DNA of 64,000 bases, from the NCBI RefSeq assembly GCF_018294505.1, contig NC_057801.1:203054538-203118537 (forward strand), given 5' to 3'. Position numbers and translations under genes: made by a program. The DNA comes from Triticum aestivum. Lineage: Eukaryota > Streptophyta > Magnoliopsida > Poales > Poaceae. Below the pieces are notes generated by a model, which had not been told where the DNA came from, ran no database searches, and saw nothing but the letters and a program-made list of their open reading frames with translations. Below, piece by piece: positions 45,625 to 56,432 of the stretch (position 1 is the stretch's first letter; each line of letters starts with the position of its first letter).

Positions 45625-48600
45625 TGTCACGCCCAATATGCGACCCTATCCAAAAGGAACTCGAAGGTCCCACCAAGGATAGACCCGCATATTGGAACGC
45701 TTTTGCAAGGTGGATATCATTACATCAACATTACATAATAGATGGGGATACATACAAGAGGCAAACAATGCCACATGGATACATCAATACAACATACATA
45801 AGATCAACATGCCACTACGGATGAAACACAAACAGATAATCAAACGACATCCACCCTGCTAGCCCAGGCTGCCGACCTGGAACCTATCCCCTGCTCGAAG
45901 AAGAAGCAGAAGAAGAACTCCAAAACAAGCAAACATCGCTCTCGCGTCAAGATCATCGCAACCTGTACCTGCAACTGTTGTTGTAGTAATCTGTGAGCCA
46001 CGACGACTCAGCAATCCCATTACCATGGGTATCAAGACTAGCAAAGCTTAATGGGAAAGGAAGGGGTAAAGTGGTGAGGTTGCAGCAGCGGCTAAGCAAG
46101 TATGGTGGCTAACATACGCAAATGAGAGCGAGAAGAGAAACAAAGAAATGGTCGTGAAGCTAGCAATGATCAAGAGGTGATCCTGAACACCTACTTACGT
46201 CAAACATAACACAGAAACCGTGTTCACTTCCCGGACTCCGCCGAGAAGAGACCATCACGGCTACACACTCGGTTGATGCGTTTTAATTCGGATCTGGTGT
46301 CAAGTTATCTACAACCGGACATTAACAAATTCCCATCTACCACATAACCGCGGGCACGGCTCTCGGAAGTTTAAACCCTGCAGGGGTGTCCCAACTTAGC
46401 CCATGACAAGCTCTCACGATCAACGAAGGAATAGACCTTCTCCCAGGAAGACCCGATCAGTCTCGGAATCCCGGTTTACAAGACATTTCGACAATGGTAA
46501 AACAAGACCAGCAAAGCGGCCCGATGCCCCGACAATCCCAATAGGAGCTGCACATATCTCGTTCTCAGGGCAACACCGGATAAGTCAAGCTACGAGTAAA
46601 ACCAGACTTCGAGTTTCCCCGAGGTGGCCCCGCAGGCTGCTCAGTTCGGACCAACACTTAGAAAAGCACTGGCCCGGGGGGGGGCTATAATAAAGATGAC
46701 CCTTGGGTTAATTACTCCCAAGGGAAAGGTAGGTGGTGGTGAGGCAAATGGTAAAACCAAGGTTGGGCCTTGTTGGACAAGTTTTATTCAAAGTGAACTG
46801 TCAGGGGGGTCCCATAAATCACCCGACTGCGTAAGGAATGCAAAATCCGGGAACATAACACCGGTATGATAGAAACTAGGGCGGCAAGAGTGGAACAAAA
46901 CACCAGGCATAAGGCCGAGGCTTCCACCCTTTACCAAATATATAGATGCATTAATAATATAAGAGATATTGTGATATCCCAACAAAACCTTGTCCACCAT
47001 GGAGCAATCTTCAACTTCACCTGCAGCTAGCAACGCTATAAGAGGGGCTGAGCAAAGCGGTAACATAGCCAATCAATGGTTTGCTAGGAATGGTGTCAAA
47101 GGTTAGAGGTTCATGGCAATTTGGGAGGCTTGAAGAGCAAATGATAGGTAGCGCAGCAAAGCGATAGAACGAAGTAACTAGCATAGCAATGATAGTAGTG
47201 AGATCCAGGGTAGCGGTCATCTTGCCTGAAATCCCGCAAGGAAGAAGAACGAGTCCATGAAGAAGATGAAGCCACGAGGACGAACCACACGTAGACGAAC
47301 GCATCGTCACGATCGCAATGAAACGAGAACTATCAAGAAGAAGCGCACAACATGGTAAACACACCACACATAGACAAGACATGATGCACAACAAGCATGA
47401 TGCATGCCAAGGCTACATTAAGCTACTCACGGAAAGAGATGATGCAAACAAGAACAACACATCAAGGCAAGTTTAAATGAGGCCGGAAACAACATATAAC
47501 AATTCCGGTAAGTCCTCATATGCATATTTCGAAATTGGTCCAGATCTGAACAAACCTTATGTTCAAGTTGTTAAACAGCAAGTTAAGGTGCACCACGATG
47601 ATCTACACGAGATTCTAGTCAAGTTACATATAAAGTTCATTTAATTCAGAGCTACGACCTAAAAGATATGAGCAAAACAAGTTAATCATGGCATTGATGC
47701 AAAATGCATACAAACATCAAGCAAACACACCAAAACAAGGATGCAACATGATAATATGGAACTACATGCAAAAACAAGCAAGTTTCATATAGAGCACACT
47801 CAAAACGGAGCAACGGTGCAACACGCACACTATACAAGTCATAACAACAATCTGTCCATAACAGCAACTAGGCATCTTGCAAGCATCAAAACAATATGCT
47901 ACAGCACCCCAACGTAATAACAAAAGGCATGGGCATGAAGTACAGGTAAATCATAACAAAACATGAACACTGAGCTAACTCCAGAAATCGCTAGAACATG
48001 CTCCAAAACACATGGAAAGATTGCAAATAATAACAGTTTCAGACTTTAGCAGAAATAACATCAGGTTGCAATGGTTAGAGCTATCAAACAACATGTTACA
48101 GGAACATATCATGGCAAACAAAGGCATGTCATGATACTACTAAATGCATAGAACAACAGTCCCTTACTGACCATGAGCGAAAAGGGCACGGAAAATATGA
48201 TGGCACCCATGTAAACATGGCAAGTTATATGACAGATTCATACAAGGCAGGAACAACAATAAGTAGGCATGTTGGTGAGCTTGAACCACTCACCACAGAG
48301 CAATACATGGCATGGCAAGGCAACCAACAGTAATAAGACATGTTTGCGAAGCTATACATGGCAAGAGCAAGGTCATAGGGTGCATGGATCACTAGAAAAG
48401 CATATGGCCAAAACTGAACTTAATGTTAACAGGTTGACAGCAACATTGTTTAGCAACTTTTGAGCAAGATAACAACATGTTAAAGCAGGCTATAATTGCA
48501 ACCAGGGGCATGAATGGATAGAGCAAGACATGTATACCAAAACATGTTTATAAAACATCTCCAGATTATGCATAGAATGATTAGTAGCAACATGTTAACA

Positions 48601-50337
48601 TGGCATCACAAAATAACAAAATCTGTCTAGCAAAACAGCAACAACAAGTACCCTCCTTAACAAGCTTGATGCACTCATCATACAACTCACAAAAATACAT
48701 GGTTGGCACCACTAGAAAGCTGGCATAGCATAGATCAAAACACATGTAGACATCAACCTCATAGGATGCACACATCAATCATGGCAAAAATGACAAATGA
48801 GCAAGTTATAACAGTTTCAGCAGATTAACATCAACATGCACTCTTCCAACAGCATTTCGGGCATCAAGATGACCTCAAATGAACATTATGTAATAGAATG
48901 AAATGATGTACTCATCGAGACGAACAATTTGACATATTGCATGCACGAAACGGATCTACGGATGCAGAGATACGATGCGATGAACATGGCATGGCAATGC
49001 AAAATCATTTCGGGACTTAGCAAAAAACGGAGGTGGGGAAGAGTCAACCGTTCAGATCTGGAGCGGGACGATGCGGATCCCGAGGCGGCGGCGGCTCTGG
49101 TCAACGGCAATGAGGGAGATGGCCGGAGAAGGCCATCGGAGGGGCGCTTCGGCCGGATCCGGCCGGATCCGGCGCGGCGGCGACGGAGGCGGGGTCGGGC
49201 GCGAGGNNNNNNNNNNNNNNNNNNNNNNNNNNNNNNNNNNNNNNNNNNNNNNNNNNNNNNNNNNNNNNNNNNNNNNNNNNNNNNNNNNNNNNNNNNNNNN
49301 NNNNNNNNNNNNNNNNNNNNNNNNNNNNNNNNNNNNNNNNNNNNNNNNNNNNNNNNNNNNNNNNNNNNNNNNNNNNNNNNNNNNNNNNNNNNNNNNNNNN
49401 NNNNNNNNNNNNNNNNNNNNNNNNNNNNNNNNNNNNNNNNNNNNNNNNNNNNNNNNNNNNNNNNNNNNNNNNNNNNNNNNNNNNNNNNNNNNNNNNNNNN
49501 NNNNNNNNNNNNNNNNNNNNNNNNNNNNNNNNNNNNNNNNNNNNNNNNNNNNNNNNNNNNNNNNNNNNNNNNNNNNNNNNNNNNNNNNNNNNNNNNNNNN
49601 NNNNNNNNNNNNNNNNNNNNNNNNNNNNNNNNNNNNNNNNNNNNNNNNNNNNNNNNNNNNNNNNNNNNNNNNNNNNNNNNNNNNNNNNNNNNNNNNNNNN
49701 NNNNNNNNNNNNNNNNNGGCGGGGGCCGCGGCGGCGGGCGGATGGGCCAGGCGGCGCGACGCGAGGGAGCGGGGCTAGGGTTTGGGGGAATTAGACCGCG
49801 AATTTGGACGGGGAGGGCATATTTATAGATAGAGGGAGCTAGGAGACTCCAAATGAGGAGTGGTTTTCGGCCGCGCGATCATGATCGAACGACCGAGAGC
49901 ATTGAGGGGAGTTTGCTGGGTTTTTGGCCACTTTGGAAGGGGTGTTGGGCTGCAACAAAAGAGGGCTTTACGGCTACCCGGTTAACCGTTGGAGTATCAA
50001 ACGACCTCCAAATGGCACGAAACTTGACAGGCGGTCTACCGGTGCTATACCAAGGCCGCTTGGCGAATCTCGGGCCATTTCGAGAAAGTTTAACACCCAC
50101 ACACGAAAAGAGGCAAAAGGGGGACGCCGGGGGACATAGGAGTGCCGGATTGCAAAATGGACAACGGGGAAAATGCTCGGATGCATGAGACGAACACGTA
50201 TGCAAAATGAAATGCACATGATGACATGATACGAAATGCATATGATGACATGGCAAAGTGCAACATGCAAGCAGCTGACAAGGCAACGACGGCGAATAAC
50301 TGGCGGACACCTGGCGCATCTAATCCGGGGCGTTACA
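45625..50337. mobile_element. Solo LTR of Sukkula type (4713 bp)
   Basis: It starts TGTCACGCCCAATATGCG and ends GGGGCGTTACA, flanked by a perfect CTCGT duplication (45620-45624, 50338-50342). The first ~25 bp agree with the Sukkula LTR end as I remember it from barley marker primers. Sukkula is a large non-autonomous retrotransposon with an LTR of about this length. Only one LTR and no internal region are present, which is the product of recombination between the two LTRs. No gene is expected inside. The two ends are inverted relatives of each other (TGTCACGCCC against TGTAACGCCCC). A 511-bp gap lies inside. LTR orientation not assigned. Confidence 0.85.
49207..49717. other. Assembly gap (N run, 511 bp)
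   Basis: Unknown bases within a GC-rich part of the solo LTR. Open frames crossing it are meaningless. Confidence 1.
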
Positions 50338-50857
50338 CTCGTATTCCTCGCGAGGGGGCTGGACAGGTGCCCTCGTGAGCGTTTTCCCATTTTTCTGCTT
50401 TTCACGAGGCACCCTCGTTCGAGCCCACAAGCTGGTGCACCTCTTATAATCCGTGCCCCACGGGTACCGTGATACAAAGCGCAGGGTCAAGGCCAGCGGC
50501 GCCTGCGACCAAGGCTCGGGAAAACGTTAAGCCTCCTAACGAGTTTTTTCTGCAGTTTCTACGCGCCTACCAGGCCAAGGGGGCCTCGACAGGCTCCAGG
50601 AAGCGAGCACCTCGTGGAGAGAAGACTGCTCCAAGCACGTCAAGCTAAGTTATCCTTACATAAAACAATGATGTTGCGACACAGCACAGGGACGATGAAC
50701 ATAGCATAATAACTGAGAAATCATAGTTCGTTGCACGCCCCTCCGGGGCCCCATACTGGTTTCTTTCTTAATACAGGAAGGAAAGGAAGAACAAGATAAA
50801 AGGGGCGTGTGCCCCTATGGTGGACCACGAAGGCGGGCTCTTGTCGCTGACCCAAGC
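50338..50857 (+). other. Element A non-coding 3' region
   Basis: Resumes after the solo LTR with the second CTCGT. It carries CTCGCGAGGG-type words typical of the family's 3' region and no credible coding frame on the plus strand. It leads into the antisense ORF. Confidence 0.75.
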
Positions 50858-51659
50858 TCAGCCAGACCCCTCCTCGCGCTTCGCAGGAGCACGACGACGA
50901 GACGACCCACTGCCACCTTCAAAGCTGGCATGACAGCGCGGCGACTGGTCGTAACCACCGCTGCTGGAGCTGTCGCTGGGGGAAGAGCCGCCGTAGCTAG
51001 ACGAGACGCGGTCGACGCCAAGCGTGGGTTCGGCCTCATCCTCGTCACAACCATCGCCAAGGCCGAGCACCTCATCGCCGTTGTTGACCTCGGGGCAGCA
51101 TCCGGCACGGCGACCATATTCCCCAAACACCCTCACATAGAGGGTCGCATCGTCGTCGTACTTGAAATGAAGGGTGCACCGCCTGCCTAGGCCGGGCGTG
51201 CGGGCAAATGTCTGCCAGCCGCGGGCCAGGGCTATGTTGCCCGCCACGGAGACCTCAATCGCGACCCAGGAAGCTCTGCTGCAGCAGCCGTCCGCCTGCA
51301 GCCAGAGCCCGCCTGGACCTGCGGCCGGCAGCTCGTCGACGAAGAAGCGCGGGAGCTGAAGCTAGCTGCCAGCCGGGTCCTCCGACCAGACGACAAACTC
51401 CATCAGCACCTCCACCGAATGGAAGCGCGGTCGGGGAGGCCGTGCGACCATGACGCATCTCCCTTCATCAATAGGGCTGCCGCGACCGAAGCGACCCCTG
51501 CCACACGAAGCAGCACCGCCGCGGCCGCGGGGGGGCCATGGCAGGGGTCATGGTGTGCTTGCGGGGATGGCCACATCCACGCTTGGGCATCGGAGAGACG
51601 TGCCCTTCGCGAGGGGCCTTCCCCTTCTCTGCGGCGGAGAACCTCTTCGACAGCGCCAC
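50858..51659 (-). pseudogene. Antisense ORF of element A: degraded B3-like protein
   Basis: Counterpart of B's intact ORF at 32469-33248. The N-terminal part has RFSAAEKGKAP and PKRGCGHPRKH (AT-hook-like). The start codon is changed: GTG stands where B has ATG (about 51657-51659). A frameshift follows within about 60 codons. The B3-like part is then readable from about 51420: EFVVWSEDPAGS, a TAG, LQLPRFFVDELPA, GGLWLQADGCC, SWVAIEVSVAGNIALARGW, QTFARTPGL, LHFKYDDDATLYVRVFG and CCPE. The final 129 codons (50858-51247) are open. The tail is Ser-rich (SSPSDSSSSGG) as in B. Retention of the same protein in two diverged copies shows it is a family gene, not a chance frame. Confidence 0.7.
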
Positions 51660-51743
51660 AGGTGACGCTGCTAGCAATGGAGCAAGGGGGAAGAAGCGAG
51701 CAGAATGGGAAGAGATGGGAAATGGGGGCTCCACCCCTCCCCA

Positions 51744-51749
51744 TTTATA
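51744..51749 (-). promoter_or_regulatory. TATA box of the antisense ORF in element A
   Basis: CTATAAATGG on the minus strand, about 85 bp before the lost start codon. It is the positional equivalent of the TATA motif before B's ORF. Confidence 0.5.
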
Positions 51750-51976
51750 GGAGGAGAAGGCCAACCAGCGCCCCCACGATCACAGGTAATGATGGTTTTT
51801 CCTTGCATGTCGCAGGGACTTGTCAAGTCGGGCAGTTGCCAAGGTAGCATGGCGAAGCGGAGACACACATGTCCAATCAGCCGCCACGTGTTGACCAAGG
51901 CCGCAGGCTGTTGGGGCCCGCGGCGCTCCGCACTTGCCCTTTGGCTTCGCCTCGAAGCCAAGTCCGAGCGCGCCTT

Positions 51977-51991
51977 GGGCCCGGGGGCTAC
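51977..51991 (+). promoter_or_regulatory. Element A polypurine tract
   Basis: GGGCCCGGGGGCTAC directly before the 3' LTR, same as in element B. Confidence 0.75.
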
Positions 51992-52883
51992 TGTCGGCAT
52001 TCTGGGAACGGGTCCCCAGACTTGCCTGCCTGTGGCCCACGGCGTGGCTCTGCGAGAAGGCCTGTACGACCCATCTTTACCAACAAGCTTTCAAGACCCT
52101 CGTGAGGCGGACGACACAAGACATCCTCGGGAGCGGCCTCACCAGGCTGGCTTGCGAGGGGCGTAGAGATCAAGGCAAGGAAAACCTCGCGAGGTTCTCG
52201 TGACGTGAGCCATGACAACCGAGGCCAAGCGGGCGCCAGTGCACACAGTGTCCTTGTTTCCTCTTTGGTGCTAAGGAGGAAAGCACAGGCAAGGAGTACC
52301 AAGGCATGAAGCAAAGGTTTCCCTATCGGTGCAATGAGACCAAGACCAGCAGGACGGCGATACGAAGGTCACCGTGGAGCCTAAGGCAGCGTCACCACCG
52401 GAGCCTTTGGCAGGCGAAGACCACTTTTGTCAGGATAAGCTGTACTAGCTGTCCCCTTTCAAATTGGCCATTGTGGGATCCCTTCCCGCTCAATATTTGG
52501 GAAGAGGACCAGGGCCTCTATAAATAGGACTAGCCACCACCGTATGAGGCAACTCATTCAGAGGCAGATCGATCTCATCTGATCGGATCCACACACCCTC
52601 AAGTTCACCAAGCACAAGAACACCTCTCCTCAGGAGGCTGTTCTTCCCCTTGTACTGTTCATCCTCAGCCCAAGAGGCAATCCACCACCACCACACTGGA
52701 GTAGTGTATTACACCACAATGGTGGCCTGAACCAGTATAAATCTTGTGTCCCTTGTGTTGCGAGTTCGTCGAGCTAGCCTAGAGATCACAAAGCATGTGA
52801 GGGCGTGATCTATGAGGGAGAGATCTTTGCGCGCACCCCAGAGTTTGAATCTTAAGGGTTTTGCTGGAACCCGAGATCCAACA
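51992..52883 (+). mobile_element. Element A 3' LTR (892 bp)
   Basis: It starts TGTCGGCATTCTGGG and ends GAGATCCAACA. TATA box at 52519-52526. It retains a ~49-bp segment (about 52268-52315) that is deleted from the 5' LTR and the two truncated tandem copies. Followed by TCCGA. Confidence 0.93.
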
Positions 52884-53470
52884 TCCGATTCTCCCTCATC
52901 TTCTTCAAGTTAACCACATGTTGCTTCTCCCGTTGTTCTGCCTCATGTGGGACACGGATCGGCTTGGTAAAGCACTGACACGTGGGACTGCATGTTAGCA
53001 AACCGCCAGGCCAACGTCCTCCGAAAATAAGAAACCTCCCCCGCCATCCGTGCGGCAAAATCACCTGCTTTTTAGTAATCTTGATTCTATAATTTTTCAG
53101 ATCAATATAATTGAGATTTGTATAGATAGCACACAGGAGCAAAACCAAGTGGTACGGTTAAGGGCATCCACAATGTGTAGCCAAATGTGAAAATAGCTTT
53201 TGGCATCAATGGGAACCATTGTGGATGGTGCTGCCAAAGCCAAAAAGATGGAACTGAAGCTCCCTGATTGATTGATTGAAGGAATAGAAAAATGCAATGT
53301 CTCTCCTCTTTCTCACCCTCTTCCTCCCGTGCTTGGAAGCATGTACAGTATAAAGCACAGAGTCTACTCCGCTATCCCTTCTATCACAAATCACAAAGCT
53401 GTGAGGCGTCAAATCATAAAACATGGACGAAGCAACCATCATTTCACTCTTCGCTGACTCCGCTTCTCCA
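52884..53470. other. Host flank right of element A, with a related empty site
   Basis: The host sequence continues TCCGATTCTCCCTCATC. A second, diverged version of the same insertion site is at about 53401-53500: GAGGCGTCAAATCA, then GAAGCAACCATCA, then TCCGCTTCTCCATCGTC, uninterrupted. This shows a local older duplication of the target region and confirms the element A boundary. No gene recognised. Confidence 0.65.
53165..53227. repeat. Short inverted repeat (63 bp)
   Basis: CATCCACAATG at 53165-53175 and its exact complement CATTGTGGATG at 53217-53227 surround 41 bp. It could be a deleted MITE or a chance palindrome; no target duplication was established. Confidence 0.5.
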
Positions 53471-55084
53471 TCGTCTTCTTCGAGAAACCACCTCACCGCA
53501 CTAAGTTGGACGGACAACGCTATTGTGTACTAGTAGTACTAGTACATTTACGCGTCCTTTGGTTCAACGGACTTCCTAGATGCAAATAAGGCGGTTGTCT
53601 TGGCTTGTAGGCAGCACTTGCGAACGACTTACCGTGGTCTCCCACAATGGTGTTCTCCATTGGACGCACTTCGCCAAACCACAACGTTCGAGATATCGTC
53701 AGCGTCACCGAAATGGGGAAGGAAGTCAAATTGTTACTACCTCCATTTTTTTGTACACAAGGCCAGTATATCAAAATTACAACTTGCAAAAGGCCACTAA
53801 CACTAATCGAGGCAAAATTGATGGGGTTTGCCTCGTACTAGCAACCAAGGATATTAATATACCCTTTCATGCATGCGGAAGTGAGAAGGTTGGTTTGCAT
53901 GACGCTGCATTAATCAAGCGGTGAGGAGTGAGATGGTTAGCTCTTTGGGATTTGAACAAAAAAATATGCATTAATTGACCTGTCAAATGAGGATTTGTAT
54001 CGATTAATCCCGGCGCGGCGACCGCGGTGAGCGTCCTGCTCATCGTCGTTGGACATGGTCGGTTTCAGTGTGCCGAGGGTAGCTTTAGCGCTGTGGCACG
54101 GCCAGCAGATCAACACCCAGCTCGTCGAGGATGCACGGGGCGCTGAAGTGCACACGCGCCGCGACGCGTCCGCAGAGTGGTGTAGCGCGACCAACTGCAT
54201 CCCCAGGACCTGAGACCATGCCGGGTCATCTTGCTTTTTCAATGACATGTGGGGATTGCATGTGAGCAAAGGGCATCTCCAACGTTGCCACGACCGCAAC
54301 TACCCTGGCACACCAAAAACCCTCGTCCCTCGCGCCGTCGCGCAGTGCGTTCCCAGTCGTCGCCAGCTGCTCGCATTCATGTTGTCTGTCCATATGCCAT
54401 CATTAAGAGGCTCGGTGCCTGAGGAACCAACTCCGGCGACTTAATAACGCACCCGTACAGTTGGCCTCACCGGAATGCGCTACTTAAAGCGGCAACAGCC
54501 GGCTAACCTCCACACCATAGCGCATCGTCCTGCTACCTGGCACCACATCCGCCATGTCCGTGAGCGCAAATGCTCTGCAGGAGAGCTTGTATTCGAGGAT
54601 GAAGCTCGAGGTCCCTGCCCTTGCTCAAGTCGCCGTTCGTGATGCAATAGCAGCGTAGCCGGACGCGGATGCGACCGCACAAGCGGTGGCCATGCTGGCG
54701 GTCGACGACGGGAGCACTGTCAGCCATGTGTCCTACTTGCCGCCGTCCAACGTCCTGCACCACTGAGGTCGAGGACTCCTTCGAGGATGAGTAGGGCATG
54801 GGAGGCGGCAAGGCATGGTGTGCCAACTGGCCGGTCCGTATCCCGTATTCTACTCTTCCTCGCCGGAGACTGCACCTTCACTTCACGGGTCTTTAACCCC
54901 GCCCCCGTACATGGAGATCACAGATGGAGGACGTCGGTGGCCGCCGTAGAATAGGTTTAGGGTCGGGTTTATTTTATTTTTCTGTCCTATAAAAGTTCGA
55001 AATGTAATGAAAATTTGCCGTGTTTGCATTAATCTTGGCCGGTGTATATGAACTTTCACAATAATATAGTATATTGTAGGAGTA
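53471..55084. other. Intergenic region with possible decayed gene fragment
   Basis: A GC-rich stretch at about 54020-54830 gives several overlapping minus-strand frames (for example 54533-54826, with GRIRVRLRCYCITNGDLSK, and a neighbouring frame ending DMADVVPGSRTMRYGVEV). The protein-like signal moves between frames, which suggests a frameshifted gene fragment. I do not recognise the protein. The rest is AT-rich without features. Confidence 0.35.
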
Positions 55085-55292
55085 CTAGCAAGGTTCTCGT
55101 GCACTGCACGAAACATCAAGATGTTGTGGGAGAAAAGGATGAACGAGGGGAGGCCTTATCTACAAATGTGGAGAGGAGTGCGGGTAAATTGTCATAGTCT
55201 CCTTCCTATCCGTTAGATATAGATCGGACGGTCTATATTGCAGGATGACAGGCACACCATCATCACCAACTCTGCTTTTTATTGAACCGAGA
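55085..55292 (-). mobile_element. Helitron-like element, inverted relative of the one in the tandem units
   Basis: On the minus strand it runs from TCTCGGTTC (left end, truncated or diverged) through AGAGTTGGTGATGATGG to the hairpin TCGTGCAGTGCACGA, then GAACCTTG and CTAG followed by T. The hairpin near the CTAG end is the Helitron signature and is intact here. Similar over most of its length to 5180-5425. Confidence 0.55.
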
Positions 55293-55866
55293 CAAAGCTA
55301 ACTTGCGAAGTAAATAAACACATAGGGTCTACATACACAATTTATCTTAGGCACTTCATTAGTACATCCACTACACATTCACGCATTTCACATCTTTCTA
55401 CATCTACGGGAACCTACGAAACGGTTAACCTAAATTGCCTCTCTCTCTCCTCCCTGATTTTCATGGTGGGCCCCTCCCTCCCCCCAATCTACAATCAACA
55501 GCTCACACATTTCACATTATGTTAATTACGTAACTGGGATTACGTAGGTGTAGCATTACTCGTCCTCAAAAACCCAACTAAGCCAACCTCCCAGCATATC
55601 GCCCGGGAAAAGACCCGGTCGCGCCGTTAGTCGGGATTACCGGATTACTAGTAGTAGTATCGATGGATCGCGTGAAGCACCAAGTTTTTTAGGGGACGAA
55701 GCACCTAGTTTAAAAGGAAAAAAGGTGGTACACTCACAACACCCCTGTTGCGGTCGCAGTGCACCCCACACACGTTCGGTCCTACACACGGCTCACACAA
55801 ATGGAACGCGCTTAGGCTTGCCTCTTCACTGACACGTGGGACTGCACTTGGAGAAACCGACTATGC
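55293..55866. other. Intergenic, weakly related to the tandem-unit host sequence
   Basis: It contains phrases similar to the tandem unit before the LTR (for example GTATCGATGGATCG at about 55657, compare 6270). GACACGTGGGACTGCA at about 55830 also recurs at 52977. No coding signal. Confidence 0.4.
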
Positions 55867-56200
55867 NNNNNNNNNNNNNNNNNNNNNNNNNNNNNNNNNN
55901 NNNNNNNNNNNNNNNNNNNNNNNNNNNNNNNNNNNNNNNNNNNNNNNNNNNNNNNNNNNNNNNNNNNNNNNNNNNNNNNNNNNNNNNNNNNNNNNNNNNN
56001 NNNNNNNNNNNNNNNNNNNNNNNNNNNNNNNNNNNNNNNNNNNNNNNNNNNNNNNNNNNNNNNNNNNNNNNNNNNNNNNNNNNNNNNNNNNNNNNNNNNN
56101 NNNNNNNNNNNNNNNNNNNNNNNNNNNNNNNNNNNNNNNNNNNNNNNNNNNNNNNNNNNNNNNNNNNNNNNNNNNNNNNNNNNNNNNNNNNNNNNNNNNN
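55867..56200. other. Assembly gap (N run, 334 bp)
   Basis: Unknown bases. Confidence 1.
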
Positions 56201-56278
56201 CAACTAGCCAATAATATTCCCCAAACCCCCCTCCCCCATCCCCTCCACTCCATTCGCTCCGCCAAAGCACTAAAAAAT

Positions 56279-56432
56279 ACACTTCCATGATGATACATGT
56301 TTGTCACAGTAGGTCACGTTTTTTGTCATGCACGTAGATCCATGACAAATTTATGACAGAATCAAGATAGTCATACCTGTGCTGTCATAGAAGTGTTCCA
56401 TGACATTACCAAAATTATCATCATGGAAGTGT
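56279..56432. mobile_element. Inverted-repeat element, MITE- or Mutator-end-like
   Basis: ACACTTCCATGATGATA (56279-56295) and its perfect 17-bp complement (56416-56432) enclose sequence rich in TGTCAT and ATGACA words. Directly after it CACTTCCATGACGATAA and CATAGAAGTG repeat the theme. Such motifs are common in Triticeae Mutator-like ends. No target duplication was assigned. Confidence 0.5.

Larger units (their letters stand above)
17311..52883 (+). mobile_element. Element A: Ty3/gypsy retrotransposon split by four later insertions
   Basis: LTRs at 17311-18171 and 51992-52883 bound the element. Flanking 5-mers are TCCGC (17306-17310) and TCCGA (52884-52888), a target duplication with one change. 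Order: LTR, primer-binding region, gag, protease, reverse transcriptase, RNase H, integrase, non-coding 3' region with an antisense ORF, polypurine tract, LTR. Guests: B (with C inside it), a Sabrina-like element and a solo Sukkula-type LTR. Removing guests and their target duplications leaves about 8.37 kb. Domain order (integrase last) and RT sequence place it in Ty3/gypsy. The antisense ORF and general layout suggest the Tat/RIRE2 side of the family. I cannot name the family. Confidence 0.93.

Noticed and set aside
48929..49828. Frames of 235-299 codons across the N run
   Set aside because: Open only because N is not read as a stop; they lie inside a solo LTR.
53937..54299. Minus-strand 120-codon frame in the right flank
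   Set aside because: Protein-like signal is not sustained in one frame and no motif is recognised; kept only as a possible decayed fragment in the region entry.
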